A stretch of DNA of 64,000 nt from CAVTQY01 sp963736975. Lineage in GTDB: Bacteria; Pseudomonadota; Alphaproteobacteria; Acetobacterales; Acetobacteraceae. Within the stretch, counting starts at the first letter, position 1. The number at the start of each line of letters is the position of its first letter. Positions 27,143 through 35,953 of the stretch are shown in pieces. The stretch spans positions 3,410,001 through 3,474,000 of the forward strand of contig CAVTQY010000001.1 in the NCBI GenBank assembly GCA_963736975.1. Reading direction: 5' to 3'. The notes below the pieces were generated by a model. The model saw nothing but the letters and a program-made list of their open reading frames with translations. It was not told where the DNA came from and made no database searches. The position numbers and the translations under genes are program-made.

Positions 27143-28272
27143 AATATGTCGATGAATTCCGCGATCCCGCCAAGGCGCGCGCGCTGGTCGCCGATATTGG
27201 CCGCTTGCTGCCGCAGATTCCGGCGACACGGCGCCGTCCGCTGCAGATCATGGAAGTCTGCGGCGGCCATACCCACACGATCTTTCGCTATGGTATCCAG
27301 CAGATGCTGCCCGAGGACGTGGAATTCGTACACGGCCCCGGCTGCCCGGTCTGCGTGCTGCCGATGGGGCGGGTCGATGACTGCGTGGCGCTCGCCGAGC
27401 AGCCGGAGGTGATCTTCACCACCTTCGGCGATGCCATGCGCGTGCCGGGCTCACGTAAAAGCCTGCTGAAGGCGAAGGCGGACGGCGCCGATGTACGCAT
27501 GGTCTATTCGCCGCTCGATGCGTTGCAGATCGCCCGCAAACACCGGGACCGGGAAGTGATTTTCTTCGGTCTGGGCTTCGAGACGACGATGCCCAGCACG
27601 GCGATGACACTGATTCAGGCACGCGCCCAAGGCATCCGCAATTTCTCGCTGTTCTGCAACCACATCACCATCATCCCGACGATCAAAGCCATCCTGGATT
27701 CGCCAGATCTGCGGCTGGGCGGGTTCCTGGGTCCAGGCCATGTCAGCATGGTGATCGGCACCCGCCCTTATGCCTTCATCGCCGGACATTATCGCAAGCC
27801 GATCACCGTTGCCGGTTTCGAGCCGCTCGATGTGCTGCAATCGACCTGGATGGTATTGAAACAACTCGCGGAGGGACGCTGCGAAGTCGAAAACCAATAT
27901 GGCCGGGTTGTCCCGCCGGACGGCAACCCACGCGCCTTGGCGGCGATCCAGGAAGTCTTCGAGCTGCGGGAGTTCTTCGAGTGGCGCGGCCTCGGGTCGA
28001 TCGACCATTCCGGAGTGCGCGTCCGCCCGGCTTATGCGGCATTCGATGCCGAGCGAAAATTCGGCGTGCCCAATGTCAGCATTGCCGATCCGCGCTCGTG
28101 CCAGTGCGGCGAGGTGTTGAAGGGCGTGATCAAGCCGCATCAGTGCAAGGTGTTCGGCACCGCCTGCACGCCGGAAACCCCGCTTGGTTCGCTCATGGTG
28201 AGCACCGAGGGTGCCTGCGCTGCACATTACACCTATGGCCGACGGCACGTGCCGGAACCGGCAACAGCATGA
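27139..28272 (+). CDS. hypD: Hydrogenase formation protein HypD
   Basis: A 377-residue Fe-S protein that assembles the Fe(CN)2CO unit together with HypC and HypE. Signature segments are MEVCGGHTHTIFRYG (with the catalytic cysteine), HGPGCPVCVLPMG, FGLGFETTMPSTA, GFLGPGHVSMVIG and the C-terminal [4Fe-4S] cysteines in RSCQCGEVLKG, HQCKVFGTACTP and GACAAHYTYGR. The start overlaps the SIS gene stop and the end overlaps the hypE start (ATGA at both). Confidence 0.96.
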   Translation: MKYVDEFRDPAKARALVADIGRLLPQIPATRRRPLQIMEVCGGHTHTIFRYGIQQMLPEDVEFVHGPGCPVCVLPMGRVDDCVALAEQPEVIFTTFGDAMRVPGSRKSLLKAKADGADVRMVYSPLDALQIARKHRDREVIFFGLGFETTMPSTAMTLIQARAQGIRNFSLFCNHITIIPTIKAILDSPDLRLGGFLGPGHVSMVIGTRPYAFIAGHYRKPITVAGFEPLDVLQSTWMVLKQLAEGRCEVENQYGRVVPPDGNPRALAAIQEVFELREFFEWRGLGSIDHSGVRVRPAYAAFDAERKFGVPNVSIADPRSCQCGEVLKGVIKPHQCKVFGTACTPETPLGSLMVSTEGACAAHYTYGRRHVPEPATA

Positions 28273-29300
28273 CTCTGCGCGACACGCACATCAACCTGTC
28301 GCATGGCGGCGGCGGCCGGGCAATGCGTGCGCTGATCGAAGACGTGTTCCTGTCGAACTTCGGCAATGAACTGCTCGATCCGCTCGAGGACCAGGCCGCA
28401 TTGCCGCTAGCCGGGTTGGCCCGGCATGGCGACCGGCTCGCTTTCACCACCGACAGTTACGTGGTGGACCCGCTGTTTTTTCCGGGCGGCGATATCGGTG
28501 GACTGGCGGTTGCCGGCACAGTGAACGACCTAGCGGTGGGCGGCGCCCGGCCGCTCTTCCTGTCCTGCGGCATGGTGCTGGAAGAGGGGCTACCCCTCGA
28601 GGTGTTGCGCCGCGTTGCCGCGAGCATGCGGCGCATGGCCGATCGCGCTCGTATCACCATCGTTACTGGCGATACCAAGGTGGTCGAGCGCGGCGCGGCC
28701 GACAAACTGTTCATTAACACTGCCGGGATCGGCATCATCCCCACCGGGGTCACGCTGTCAGCGGCAGCGGCGCGGCCCGGCGATATGGTGATCGCCAGCG
28801 GCAGTCTCGGCGAGCATGGCGTGGCGATCCTGATCGCCCGCAACCAGCTCGCGCTGGAAGCGGAAGTCGCCAGCGATTGTCAGCCACTGGACGAGTTGGT
28901 AGCAGCGATGCTGTCGGTCTGCCCGGCAATCCGCTGTCTCCGTGATGCGACGCGTGGCGGTGCCGCGACCGTGCTGGCGGAATTCGCCCAGGCGTCCCGG
29001 GTTGGCATCCGCATTCGCGAGCGCGAACTGCCGATCACTGAGACTGTGCGCGGCGCATGCGAGATCCTCGGGCTCGATCCGCTCTATCTCGGCAATGAAG
29101 GCAAGCTGGTCGCGGTCGTTCCGGCGCCCGACGCCGCCGGCGTATTGGCGGCCATGCGCGCCCATCCGGCCGGAGCGGATGCAGCAGCTATCGGCGAGAT
29201 CACGCCGGAGCCTGCCGGAACGGTGGTGCTCGAAACAGTATTCGGCGGCGAACGGATCGTCGATATGCTGACGGGCGAGCAGTTGCCGCGGATCTGCTAG
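28269..29300 (+). CDS. hypE: Hydrogenase maturation protein HypE
   Basis: A 343-residue AIR-synthase-like ATPase that dehydrates the C-terminal thiocarbamate to thiocyanate, giving the cyanide ligands. The N-terminus LSHGGGGRAMRALIEDVF, the ATP site TVNDLAVGGARPLFLSCGMV, GDTKVVERGAADKLF and the required terminal cysteine motif PRIC are all present. It overlaps hypD by 4 bases. Confidence 0.97.
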   Translation: MTLRDTHINLSHGGGGRAMRALIEDVFLSNFGNELLDPLEDQAALPLAGLARHGDRLAFTTDSYVVDPLFFPGGDIGGLAVAGTVNDLAVGGARPLFLSCGMVLEEGLPLEVLRRVAASMRRMADRARITIVTGDTKVVERGAADKLFINTAGIGIIPTGVTLSAAAARPGDMVIASGSLGEHGVAILIARNQLALEAEVASDCQPLDELVAAMLSVCPAIRCLRDATRGGAATVLAEFAQASRVGIRIRERELPITETVRGACEILGLDPLYLGNEGKLVAVVPAPDAAGVLAAMRAHPAGADAAAIGEITPEPAGTVVLETVFGGERIVDMLTGEQLPRIC

Positions 29301-29302
29301 CC

Positions 29303-29629
29303 ATGCACGAGCTGAGCATCGCTAATGCCGTGGTCGAAGCCTGCGCCGAACGGGCCGCCGGCGCTCGTGTATTGCGTGTCCGACTGGAGGTCGGCCGGCT
29401 GGCGGCGGTGCTGCCCGATGCGCTGCGGTTCTGTTTCGATGTTTGCGCACAAGGCACCGACGTGGAAGGCGCCGAGCTGGACATCAGGGAGATCGACGGC
29501 CGCGCGGTATGCGATACTTGCCGTCGCACGATCGTGCTGGCACAGCCATACGGTCGCTGCGACTGCGGCGGCAGCCTGCGCATCGTCGCCGGCAAGGAGC
29601 TGCGGGTGAAGGACATGGAGGTGGCGTGA
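29303..29629 (+). CDS. hypA: Hydrogenase nickel incorporation protein HypA
   Basis: A 108-residue nickel chaperone. The N-terminal Met-His-Glu (MHELSIANAVVE) binds nickel. The structural zinc site is CDTCRRTIVLAQPYGRCDCG, where the second pair is C-D-C rather than the usual CxxC, a small departure. It starts 2 bases after hypE and shares one base with hypB (TGATG). Confidence 0.95.
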   Translation: MHELSIANAVVEACAERAAGARVLRVRLEVGRLAAVLPDALRFCFDVCAQGTDVEGAELDIREIDGRAVCDTCRRTIVLAQPYGRCDCGGSLRIVAGKELRVKDMEVA

Positions 29630-30414
29630 TGTGCGCAACATGCGGCTGCGGCTCGGATCAGATCACCATCGATGGGGTGCAGCCGCACGACCACTCCCAT
29701 GCCCATTCGCACGATCATCCGCACGAGCACCACCACAATCACGGCGACGCGCCGGCGCATAGCCACACCATCTCGCTGGAACAGGATCTCCTCGCCAAGA
29801 ACCGCCTGCTCGCCGAGCGCAACCGCGGCTGGTTTGCCGGCCGTGAGGTGCTCGCGGTCAACCTCATGAGCTCGCCGGGGGCCGGCAAGACCAGCATCCT
29901 CGAACGCACAATTCGTGAGCTCGGTGGAGCGCGGCCCATTGTGGTGCTGGAGGGTGATCAGGCCACAGCCAATGATGCCGACCGGATCCGTGCGGCCGGT
30001 GCACCGGTTGTGCAGATCAACACCGGCACCGGCTGCCATCTCGACGCGCATATGGTCGCGCATGGCGTGGAGCGGCTGAAACCGCCGCGCGGCGCCGTGC
30101 TGCTGATCGAGAATGTCGGCAACCTGGTATGTCCGGCACTGTTCAACCTGGGCGAGCAGGCGCGAGTGGTGATCGTCTCGGTAACCGAGGGCGACGACAA
30201 GCCGGTGAAATACCCGCATATGTTTCATGCCTGCCAACTGATGCTGATCAACAAGATCGACCTGCTGCCTTACGTGCGTTTCGACGTGGAGCGCTGCATC
30301 AGCCACGCTCGTCAGGTGAATCCGCATATCGACGTTCTGCGTGTCTCCGCCGAGACCGGCGGCGGCATGCCGGAGTGGTATCAGTGGCTGACGCAGCAAT
30401 CCGCCGTGGTGTGA
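29629..30414 (+). CDS. hypB: Hydrogenase nickel incorporation GTPase HypB
   Basis: A 261-residue GTPase that drives nickel insertion with HypA. The N-terminus has the high-affinity metal motif CATCGCG and then a His-rich stretch (about residues 20-47, HDHSHAHSHDHPHEHHHNHG), typical of nickel-storing HypB forms. The G1 loop is SSPGAGKTS, then VVLEGDQATANDADRI, and the base-specificity motif is NKIDLLPY. The start ATG shares a base with the hypA stop. Confidence 0.96.
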   Translation: MCATCGCGSDQITIDGVQPHDHSHAHSHDHPHEHHHNHGDAPAHSHTISLEQDLLAKNRLLAERNRGWFAGREVLAVNLMSSPGAGKTSILERTIRELGGARPIVVLEGDQATANDADRIRAAGAPVVQINTGTGCHLDAHMVAHGVERLKPPRGAVLLIENVGNLVCPALFNLGEQARVVIVSVTEGDDKPVKYPHMFHACQLMLINKIDLLPYVRFDVERCISHARQVNPHIDVLRVSAETGGGMPEWYQWLTQQSAVV

Positions 30415-30415
30415 C

Positions 30416-31474
30416 ATGCGACACGCGATTTCAGCCGTCGTCAAAGACGGGGCGGGAAACCTGCGCCTCAAGCTAGCCGCGATTTATGTGGTGCTGATCG
30501 CCGCTAATCTTAGCGCCTGGGCCTGGGCGCTAGTGGCATTCAGGCATTATCCGGTCCTGCTCGGCGCCGCGTTCCTGGCGTACGGTTTCGGACTGCGGCA
30601 CGCGGTCGATGCCGACCACGTCGCGGCCATCGACAATGTCACCCGGAAGCTGATGCAAGAGGGTAAGCGACCCGCCGGCGTCGGCTTTTTCTTTTCGCTC
30701 GGCCATTCGACAATCGTGGTGCTTGCTTCTGTTGCTATTGCCGCGACCGCAACCGCCCTCAAGGACCGGTTCGGTGCATTTCAGAGTGTCGGCGGCGTTC
30801 TGGGCACGTTGGTCTCGGCCCTGTTCCTGCTGCTGCTCGCGGCCATGAATATCGTCATTCTGGCAGCAGTCTATCGAACCTTCCGCCAGGTGAAGGCCGG
30901 CGCGCCCTATATGGACGAGGATCTGAACATGCTGCTGGCCGGGCGTGGTCTGCTCGCCCGGCTGTTCCGGCCGATGTTTCGCATGATTCGGCAAAGCTGG
31001 CACATGTATCCGCTCGGTATCCTGTTCGGCCTGGGCTTCGATACCGCCACCGAGGTCGGGCTGCTCGGCATTTCGGCGGCTCAGGCATCGGCAGGCCTGT
31101 CGATCTGGTCTATCCTGGTGTTTCCGGCGCTGTTCACCGCAGGCATGTCGCTGGTGGACACCTCCGATAGCATTTTGATGCTCGGGGCGTACGGGTGGGC
31201 TTTCGTAAAGCCGATCCGGAAGCTGTACTACAACCTCATCATTACTTTTGTTTCGGTCATCGTCGCGCTGCTGGTTGGCGGCATCGAGGCACTTGGGCTC
31301 GCCGGCGACCAGTTCGGCCTCAAGGGTCCGTTCTGGGATGGAATCGGCGCGCTGAACAGCCATTTCGGCACGATCGGCTATCTTATCATTGCGGTGTTCG
31401 CGGTGAGCTGGATCGCCTCCGGCATCATTTACCGCGCCCGCGGCTACGACCGCCTGAAGATCGAAACCGGCTGA
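30416..31474 (+). CDS. HoxN/NixA-type nickel (cobalt) permease
   Basis: A 352-residue NiCoT-family importer with about eight membrane segments. The metal-selectivity motifs are RHAVDADHVAAIDN in helix 2, LGHSTIVV in helix 3 and LGFDTATEVGLLG in helix 5. It is the last gene of the hydrogenase operon, starting right after the hypB stop, and supplies nickel for HypA/HypB. A palindromic repeat follows 30 bases after its stop. Confidence 0.94.
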   Translation: MRHAISAVVKDGAGNLRLKLAAIYVVLIAANLSAWAWALVAFRHYPVLLGAAFLAYGFGLRHAVDADHVAAIDNVTRKLMQEGKRPAGVGFFFSLGHSTIVVLASVAIAATATALKDRFGAFQSVGGVLGTLVSALFLLLLAAMNIVILAAVYRTFRQVKAGAPYMDEDLNMLLAGRGLLARLFRPMFRMIRQSWHMYPLGILFGLGFDTATEVGLLGISAAQASAGLSIWSILVFPALFTAGMSLVDTSDSILMLGAYGWAFVKPIRKLYYNLIITFVSVIVALLVGGIEALGLAGDQFGLKGPFWDGIGALNSHFGTIGYLIIAVFAVSWIASGIIYRARGYDRLKIETG

Positions 31475-31505
31475 GGCATGCGCCTTGCGATCACACGCCT
31501 GGCAA

Positions 31506-31558
31506 CTCCACCCGGTTCGCTTCGCCAAGACCTCTCCCAGAGGGTCCCAGCGGGAGAG
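31506..31558. repeat. Palindromic interspersed repeat, copy 3
   Basis: On the minus strand it reads CTCTCCCGCTGGGACCCTC, then TGGGAGAGGTCTTGGCG, then AAGCGAACCGGGTGGAG, the same plan as the copies at 2421-2472 and 22943-22995. It lies just after the nickel permease and may act as the operon's transcription end. Confidence 0.65.
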
Positions 31559-31798
31559 ATGGGCTCAATCAATCAGCCAGCATCCTCTGCGGGAAAGTAC
31601 TAGCTGGCCACCGCATAGCAGGGATTCGCTGGCGGGCATGGTACAACGGTACAGGCGCGGTAGAGCGAAATTTCGGCATCCGCTAAGGGCAGGCCGACAT
31701 CGCCCCCAGGCACGCCTTCCAACGCTGCCATGTGGGGCTCGCGCAGGCGACGCCGAACACCTCAGGATCGGCCATCGCCCGCAGGATGGTACGCCCAC

Positions 31799-32025
31799 TC
31801 ATCTGGAGGCAGCCGCCGGCGTGGCCTCCCCAGCGGGTTCAGCGTCCCAGCGCGCGAGATGCTCAGCCAGCACCCGCTCAGGCGACACCGCAGGGGGCGG
31901 AGCAGCGGCCAGGCCCAGCGCCGTCAAATCGAGCCGCAACCAAGTCTCCGCCGCCAGCCGCCCACGGTGGGCGTGGCCCGACAACTCCTCCCCGGCGTCC
32001 AGCCTAGACCAGATGTTCGCCTGAG
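31799..32025 (-). pseudogene. Unidentified gene remnant
   Basis: The minus strand from about 32025 down to a stop at 31799 reads QANIWSRLDAGEELSGHAHR, then GRLAAETWLRLDLTALGLAA and an Ala/Pro-rich tail. It has codon usage like a real gene but no start, and is cut by the IS110 remnant on its 5' side. The product family is not recognised. The rest of 31559-31798 shows nothing definable. Confidence 0.35.
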
Positions 32026-32044
32026 ATAGGGGCGACCCGTCTCA

Positions 32045-33060
32045 CAGTATGCAGGCTTCCGAGGGTTGCACCGGATGGTCTGGTGCCGAGCCTCATGCAT
32101 AGGAGACGGGCCTTGAAGCAGCTTATCACCTATATCGGTCTGGATGTGCACAAGGAGACGATAGCGGTTGCGCTCGCCGAGGGAGGCAAGCGGAGTGAGG
32201 TGCGCGAGTGTGGCAAGATCGCGAACACGGCAACTGCCGTGAAGGCGTTGGCTGCGAAGTTGGCGCGCAATGGCCATGAGCTGCGGTTCTGCTACGAGGC
32301 CGGCCCTTGCGGCTACGGCATTCAGCGACAGCTTGCCGCCGCGGAGCACGACTGCATCGTTGTTGCTCCCTCGCACTGCGCGGCATAGCGCTGGTGGCCG
32401 CGGCCACGCTGGTCGCCGAGCTTGGCGACATCACGCGCTTCGCCAATCCACGCCAGCTCATGGCGTATCTCGGCTTGGTGCCATCGGAGCACTCCAGCGG
32501 CGCCACGCGACGTCAAGGCGGTATCACCAAGGCTGGCAACGGTGCGGCACGACGGATGCTGATCGAGGCCGCCTGGAGCTATCGGTTCCCGGGACGGATC
32601 AGCCGCGAGCAGTTGCTGCGGCAGTAGGTCCTGGCCAAACCGATCCGTGACATCGCATGGAAGGCGCAGGAACGCCTCTGCCGGAGATATCGCAAGCTGG
32701 CACGAGCAGGTAAGCCACGCACCGTAGTCACCGCCGCGATCGCCCGCGAATTGGCAGGCTTCGTCTGGGCAATCGCTACGCAGGCGCCGCCCGCCGACGC
32801 CTGATGCACCGAGAGTAACGCACGACGCACGCCAAAGGAGATCACCACTCGCAACGACGCACCCAAAGCTGGGCAAGGCCGGAGGCACGTCACGGCCAGG
32901 AGAACCCTCGCAGACACTACCAGCCGGAGCTCCTCCGACGCTGGCTCCTAGACAGAGGAAGCTCCGCGACGCATCCCCGGTCCGGCGGTATCCAACCCGC
33001 GCATCAGAGCATGATCAACCGTCGTTTCATGATAGTGCCTCCTGCCCTGCTCAGCGGCGG
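32045..33060 (+). mobile_element. IS110-type insertion sequence, degenerate
   Basis: This interval contains the broken transposase plus about 250 bases of IS-like non-coding 3' sequence ending near the GATCAACCGTCGTTTCATGA stretch. IS110 elements lack terminal inverted repeats, so the ends are approximate. Confidence 0.55.
32083..32805 (+). pseudogene. IS110-family transposase remnant
   Basis: The N-terminal DEDD domain begins at a TTG near 32113, after AGGAGACGGG, with ITYIGLDVHKETIAVALAEG and HELRFCYEAGPCGYGIQRQL. At about 32375 the sense jumps frame and skips the middle of the protein, continuing with the C-terminal transposase_20 part: ITRFANPRQLMAYLGLVPSE, then HSSGATRRQGGITKAGN. A stop at 32625-32627 interrupts it, after which the same frame still reads LAKPIRDIAWKAQERLCRRY. 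The element is therefore deleted internally and inactive. Confidence 0.85.
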
Positions 33061-33074
33061 TCATGTTGAATAGC

Positions 33075-33359
33075 TCAGACGATGAGCAAGGAATTTCCGT
33101 GCCTGCTGCTTGAAACGGCGAACATGAGAGCGCCCTGCTTCCGCAACTCCCATTCGATCGCAACAATTCGCGAGATGATGATCCGCTCCGGATAACTTGG
33201 CGCGCGACCGAGATGCGCGACCAAGGCGCGAGTCCGCTCCGCGGTGAAGCGTTGGCGCGTCCGCCGGCTGAATGTCCTCGGGCTGAAGATGCGGCCCGAT
33301 GTCGCTTCCTGCGCGAAGCTGTTGCCTATGGCAGCCCTCGGGTAAGTCGTCGCAGTCAT
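33075..33359 (-). CDS. Small phage/plasmid-type hypothetical protein
   Basis: A 94-residue reading whose middle, RTRALVAHLGRAPSYPERII, followed by ISRIVAIEWELRK, matches a pattern familiar from short genes in alphaproteobacterial prophages. The N-terminal 30 residues look unstructured and the true start may be internal. It is divergent from a truncated replication-type ATPase gene. The function is unknown. Confidence 0.45.
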   Translation of the reverse strand: MTATTYPRAAIGNSFAQEATSGRIFSPRTFSRRTRQRFTAERTRALVAHLGRAPSYPERIIISRIVAIEWELRKQGALMFAVSSSRHGNSLLIV

Positions 33360-33420
33360 AGCGGCATTGCTGCGCTGGGCGAGCCTGGATTGGCAAGGAT
33401 TTTGTAGGATAGTTTGCAGG

Positions 33421-33951
33421 ATGGTGCGCCAGCGTGCGCAGAAGACGCGGAGTTGCGCGGCTATGATGGCTCGGTTCGGCGGAGAGGGTGGGACGCCCGT
33501 GACGTGGCGCGCCGATTATTGCTCCATCTCCTGGCGACGCTGTCGCCCAGCGGCGAGGTCCCGGGAAGCCAAGTGGTTCAAGCTGGTCGGAGTTCCGCTC
33601 GGTAACGGCACCGATCTCTACCCCAGCGGAGATGACGCGCAGACGGTGGAACCATGGACGCCTCCCGATATGTGGGATGGTCTCAACTCTGCACTGTTAA
33701 ATCGCATCCTGGATCAGATCGAGGCCGGCTTGCCCAATGGCTCACGATATTCATCCGCGCCCAAAGCAGAGGGCCGGGCCGCCTGGCGTGTGGTGGTCGA
33801 GCACGCGCCCGACAAAACCGAGAGACAGGCCCGGGACGTCATCAAAGCCTGGCTCAAAACCGGCCTTCTGTTGGTAGAGGACTACGAAGATCCAAATCGC
33901 CGGGAGAAGCTCAAGGGTCTCCGCGTCAACGCCGCGAAGCGGCCGTCATGA
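33421..33951 (+). pseudogene. C-terminal fragment of a phage/plasmid AAA-type replication protein
   Basis: Only the C-terminal third has sense: VEPWTPPDMWDGLNSALLNR, ILDQIEAGLPNGSRYSSAP, AWRVVVEHAPDKTERQARDV, and the end LKGLRVNAAKRPS. This tail is typical of AAA/RepA-like helicase-primase proteins in alphaproteobacterial prophages and plasmids. The Walker motifs that should lie upstream are absent, removed at the junction with the IS110 remnant region. Iteron-like repeats follow directly. Confidence 0.6.
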
Positions 33952-33971
33952 TTTGTACTATTGAACGTTTT

Positions 33972-34088
33972 CCAATCGTGCATCAATCGTGCAGACGCCT
34001 CTGCTCGGTCGTTGTCGGCGCCCTAGGGAAAAACCCAATCGGGCAATCGGCCCGATTGTGGGTTTTGCCAATCGGGCGCCAATCGGGC
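33972..34088. repeat. Iteron-like cluster of CCAATCG(G/T)GC repeats
   Basis: Ten-base units CCAATCGTGC (33972), TCAATCGTGC (33983), CCAATCGGGC (34035), CCAATCGGGC (34068) and CCAATCGGGC (34079) are in the same orientation. One inverted unit, GCCCGATTG, is at 34051-34058. Spacings of 11 bases put pairs on one helical face. The position after a replication-type gene fits origin iterons, but this is inferred. Confidence 0.45.
34030..34066. terminator. Hairpin within the repeat cluster
   Basis: AAAACCCAATCGGGC, then loop AATCG, then GCCCGATTGTGGGTTTT. The arms pair for 15 bases with one bulged T, and a T-run follows. It may terminate the replication-type gene or be part of an origin. Confidence 0.5.
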
Positions 34089-34181
34089 AGCCGGAGAGTT
34101 GCAAGAGACCACCCTGACCTCACCGCCTTGGCGTGTGGGGATGACGCAAACTCACTCGGGCGGAGCGGCCTGTGCGGATGG

Positions 34182-34894
34182 CTAAGGACGGGGCCGAGCT
34201 GCTCGCCGACGCATCGCCCAGTTCCAGGCTGATCCGGTCCACGTAGCGCCCCTCATTGCCCACATACCGGACCAGGCCTGTTTCCGTGCACACGTCACCC
34301 TCCCCATTGACCAACGATCACGCCCATCCGCGCCACAAATGCGCTCCGCGCACTCGGGCGATTCCTTTTCAATCTCCGTCATGATGGCGGTGTTGAACTC
34401 TTCCAGCCGCGCCAGGCTCTTCATCTCGCTGGCGATCTTCACGGCTGTGTCCAAGCATCTCCGCAACACCTCCGCCGAGGTCAACAACAACTTCGGATTG
34501 CGGACACGGCCATCATCCGTCTCCGCATACCCGCGACACCTTCTCGACGCGCGCGATGGTGACGCGCAGCTTGCCCATCACGTCGATCAGCGGCTCGCCT
34601 ACCACAGTGCCAACAGTTGCGGGGGTCGGCATCGGCGGGATGGTGGCGACAGCCTTGGACGGCTCCCGCGGCGGCCGCTTGGCAGCCTCCATCGCAGCCG
34701 CTTCGAGCCGGCGCGTTACGTGGACGGAACCGGGCCCGGCGTCTTCCGTGATCCATCTGAACAGCGTGGTTCGTCCCTGCGCCGCGACCGAGGTATTTGC
34801 GAACGATCGCTGTCCTATCGAGGCCATCGGCGCCCAGGCTGGCGACAGCAGCCTGGACGGCGGCGCGAACTTCGTCGCGAATGGGATTTGGCAT
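34182..34894 (-). pseudogene. Phage-type hypothetical gene broken in three frames
   Basis: The sense runs MPNPIRDEVRAAVQAAVASL at 34894, moves to GRTTLFRWITEDAGPGSVHV and GKLRVTIARVEKVSRVCGDG in a second frame, and ends with LLLTSAEVLRRCLDTAVKIA and FNTAIMTEIEKESPECAERI in a third. These pieces are collinear parts of a single protein seen in alphaproteobacterial prophages, perhaps a terminase-small-subunit-like or regulatory protein. At least two indels break it. The function is not assigned. Confidence 0.5.
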
Positions 34895-34926
34895 GGGACT
34901 GTTCCAATCTCACCTTGAGTCCCATG

Positions 34927-35432
34927 AGTCCCGTCACGACTGATGTGAATCCCATGTTATGGGCGAAACGCGGCTCCCGTCCGCGTGCTCCGCGGGATCG
35001 ACGCGACCAGTGGGCTTATCTGTTCGGCGCGATCTGTCCGCAGCGTAGCACCGGCGCGGCGATCGTCATGCCGGAGGTGAACATCGCGGCGATGAACGAA
35101 CATCTGGCTGCGATCAGCCGACGCGTGTCGGCGGGCGCGATCGCGGTTCTGGTGCTGGATGGCGCCGGTTGGCACAGCTCGCCGCGGCTCAGGCTGCCGG
35201 ACAACATCGTGCTTTTACCATTGCCGCCCTACGCGCCCGAACTCAACCCGGTGGAGAATGTCTGGAATTCCTGCGCGGCAACCTGCTCAGCCACCGCGTC
35301 TGGGATACCTACGAAGCCATTATCCTCGAGGCATGTTGTCACGCTTGGAACCAGCTCATCGCCGCGCCGGAGCGCATCGCTTCCATTACGCAACGCGCCT
35401 GGGCCAAATGGTCCGGACCGGTCATCGGATAG
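34927..35432 (+). pseudogene. IS630-family transposase, C-terminal fragment
   Basis: The catalytic DDE part is recognisable: AVLVLDGAGWHSS (second Asp) and LPPYAPELNPVENVW (with the Glu). At about 35265 the frame shifts to ECLEFLRGNLLSHRVWDTYE, then the end QRAWAKWSGPVIG at 35432. The N-terminal helix-turn-helix half is missing. It is therefore an inactive remnant. Confidence 0.8.
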
Positions 35433-35953
35433 GGCGGTTGGTATCAGAGGCGGATGTACACGGACGGTTACGGACAGTCAAGGACCATCAGGTTAGCAAT
35501 AAGGCTGATGTGGCTGCGATTTTCGGTCGATTGCGAACGGTGGCGGATGGGAGGAATACGGAGAGGGAGTCCGCCAGAAGTGGCTTAAATCTGCCGGCTG
35601 CTACGCAAACTCCTGCTCCATCCTACAGTTTGCCATACGGTCTGAGACGCGGATGGAGCCGGACTGTAGCGGACACCGATTTACGGGAAGCCTGGCGCAC
35701 CGGAATCCTGAACTTCAGCTCGATGATGATGATGATGCGCTGCGCCAGCTGGTGCGACGTCCGTCTCCATGGACAACACGCATCACACCATCACGGCGTC
35801 CCACAATGTGGGTTCAACACGACACTTACGATCATCCAACAGCTCGGGTCCGCTGGGACGTTTCCACAGAGATTTTGGCGGCTCTGGTGACGGTTGCGCC
35901 GGTCTTCCGGCCTCGGCTGCACCGCCTCGTCATGGCGCCTGAGCACCCGTCGG
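35433..35953. other. Gene-free stretch between IS630 remnant and brxL
   Basis: About 520 bases between an IS remnant and the end of the BREX operon. No reading frame here has recognisable protein sense. An (ATG)n-like run, ATGATGATGATGATG, lies at about 35723. No terminator hairpin was identified. Confidence 0.5.

Noticed and set aside
33900..34100. CRISPR array from the CCAATCGGGC repeats
   Set aside because: Repeats are only 10 bases with irregular spacing, no unique spacers and no cas genes nearby.
35433..35953. Coding gene between the IS630 remnant and brxL
   Set aside because: Frames are open only because of base composition; no start site or protein pattern found on either strand.
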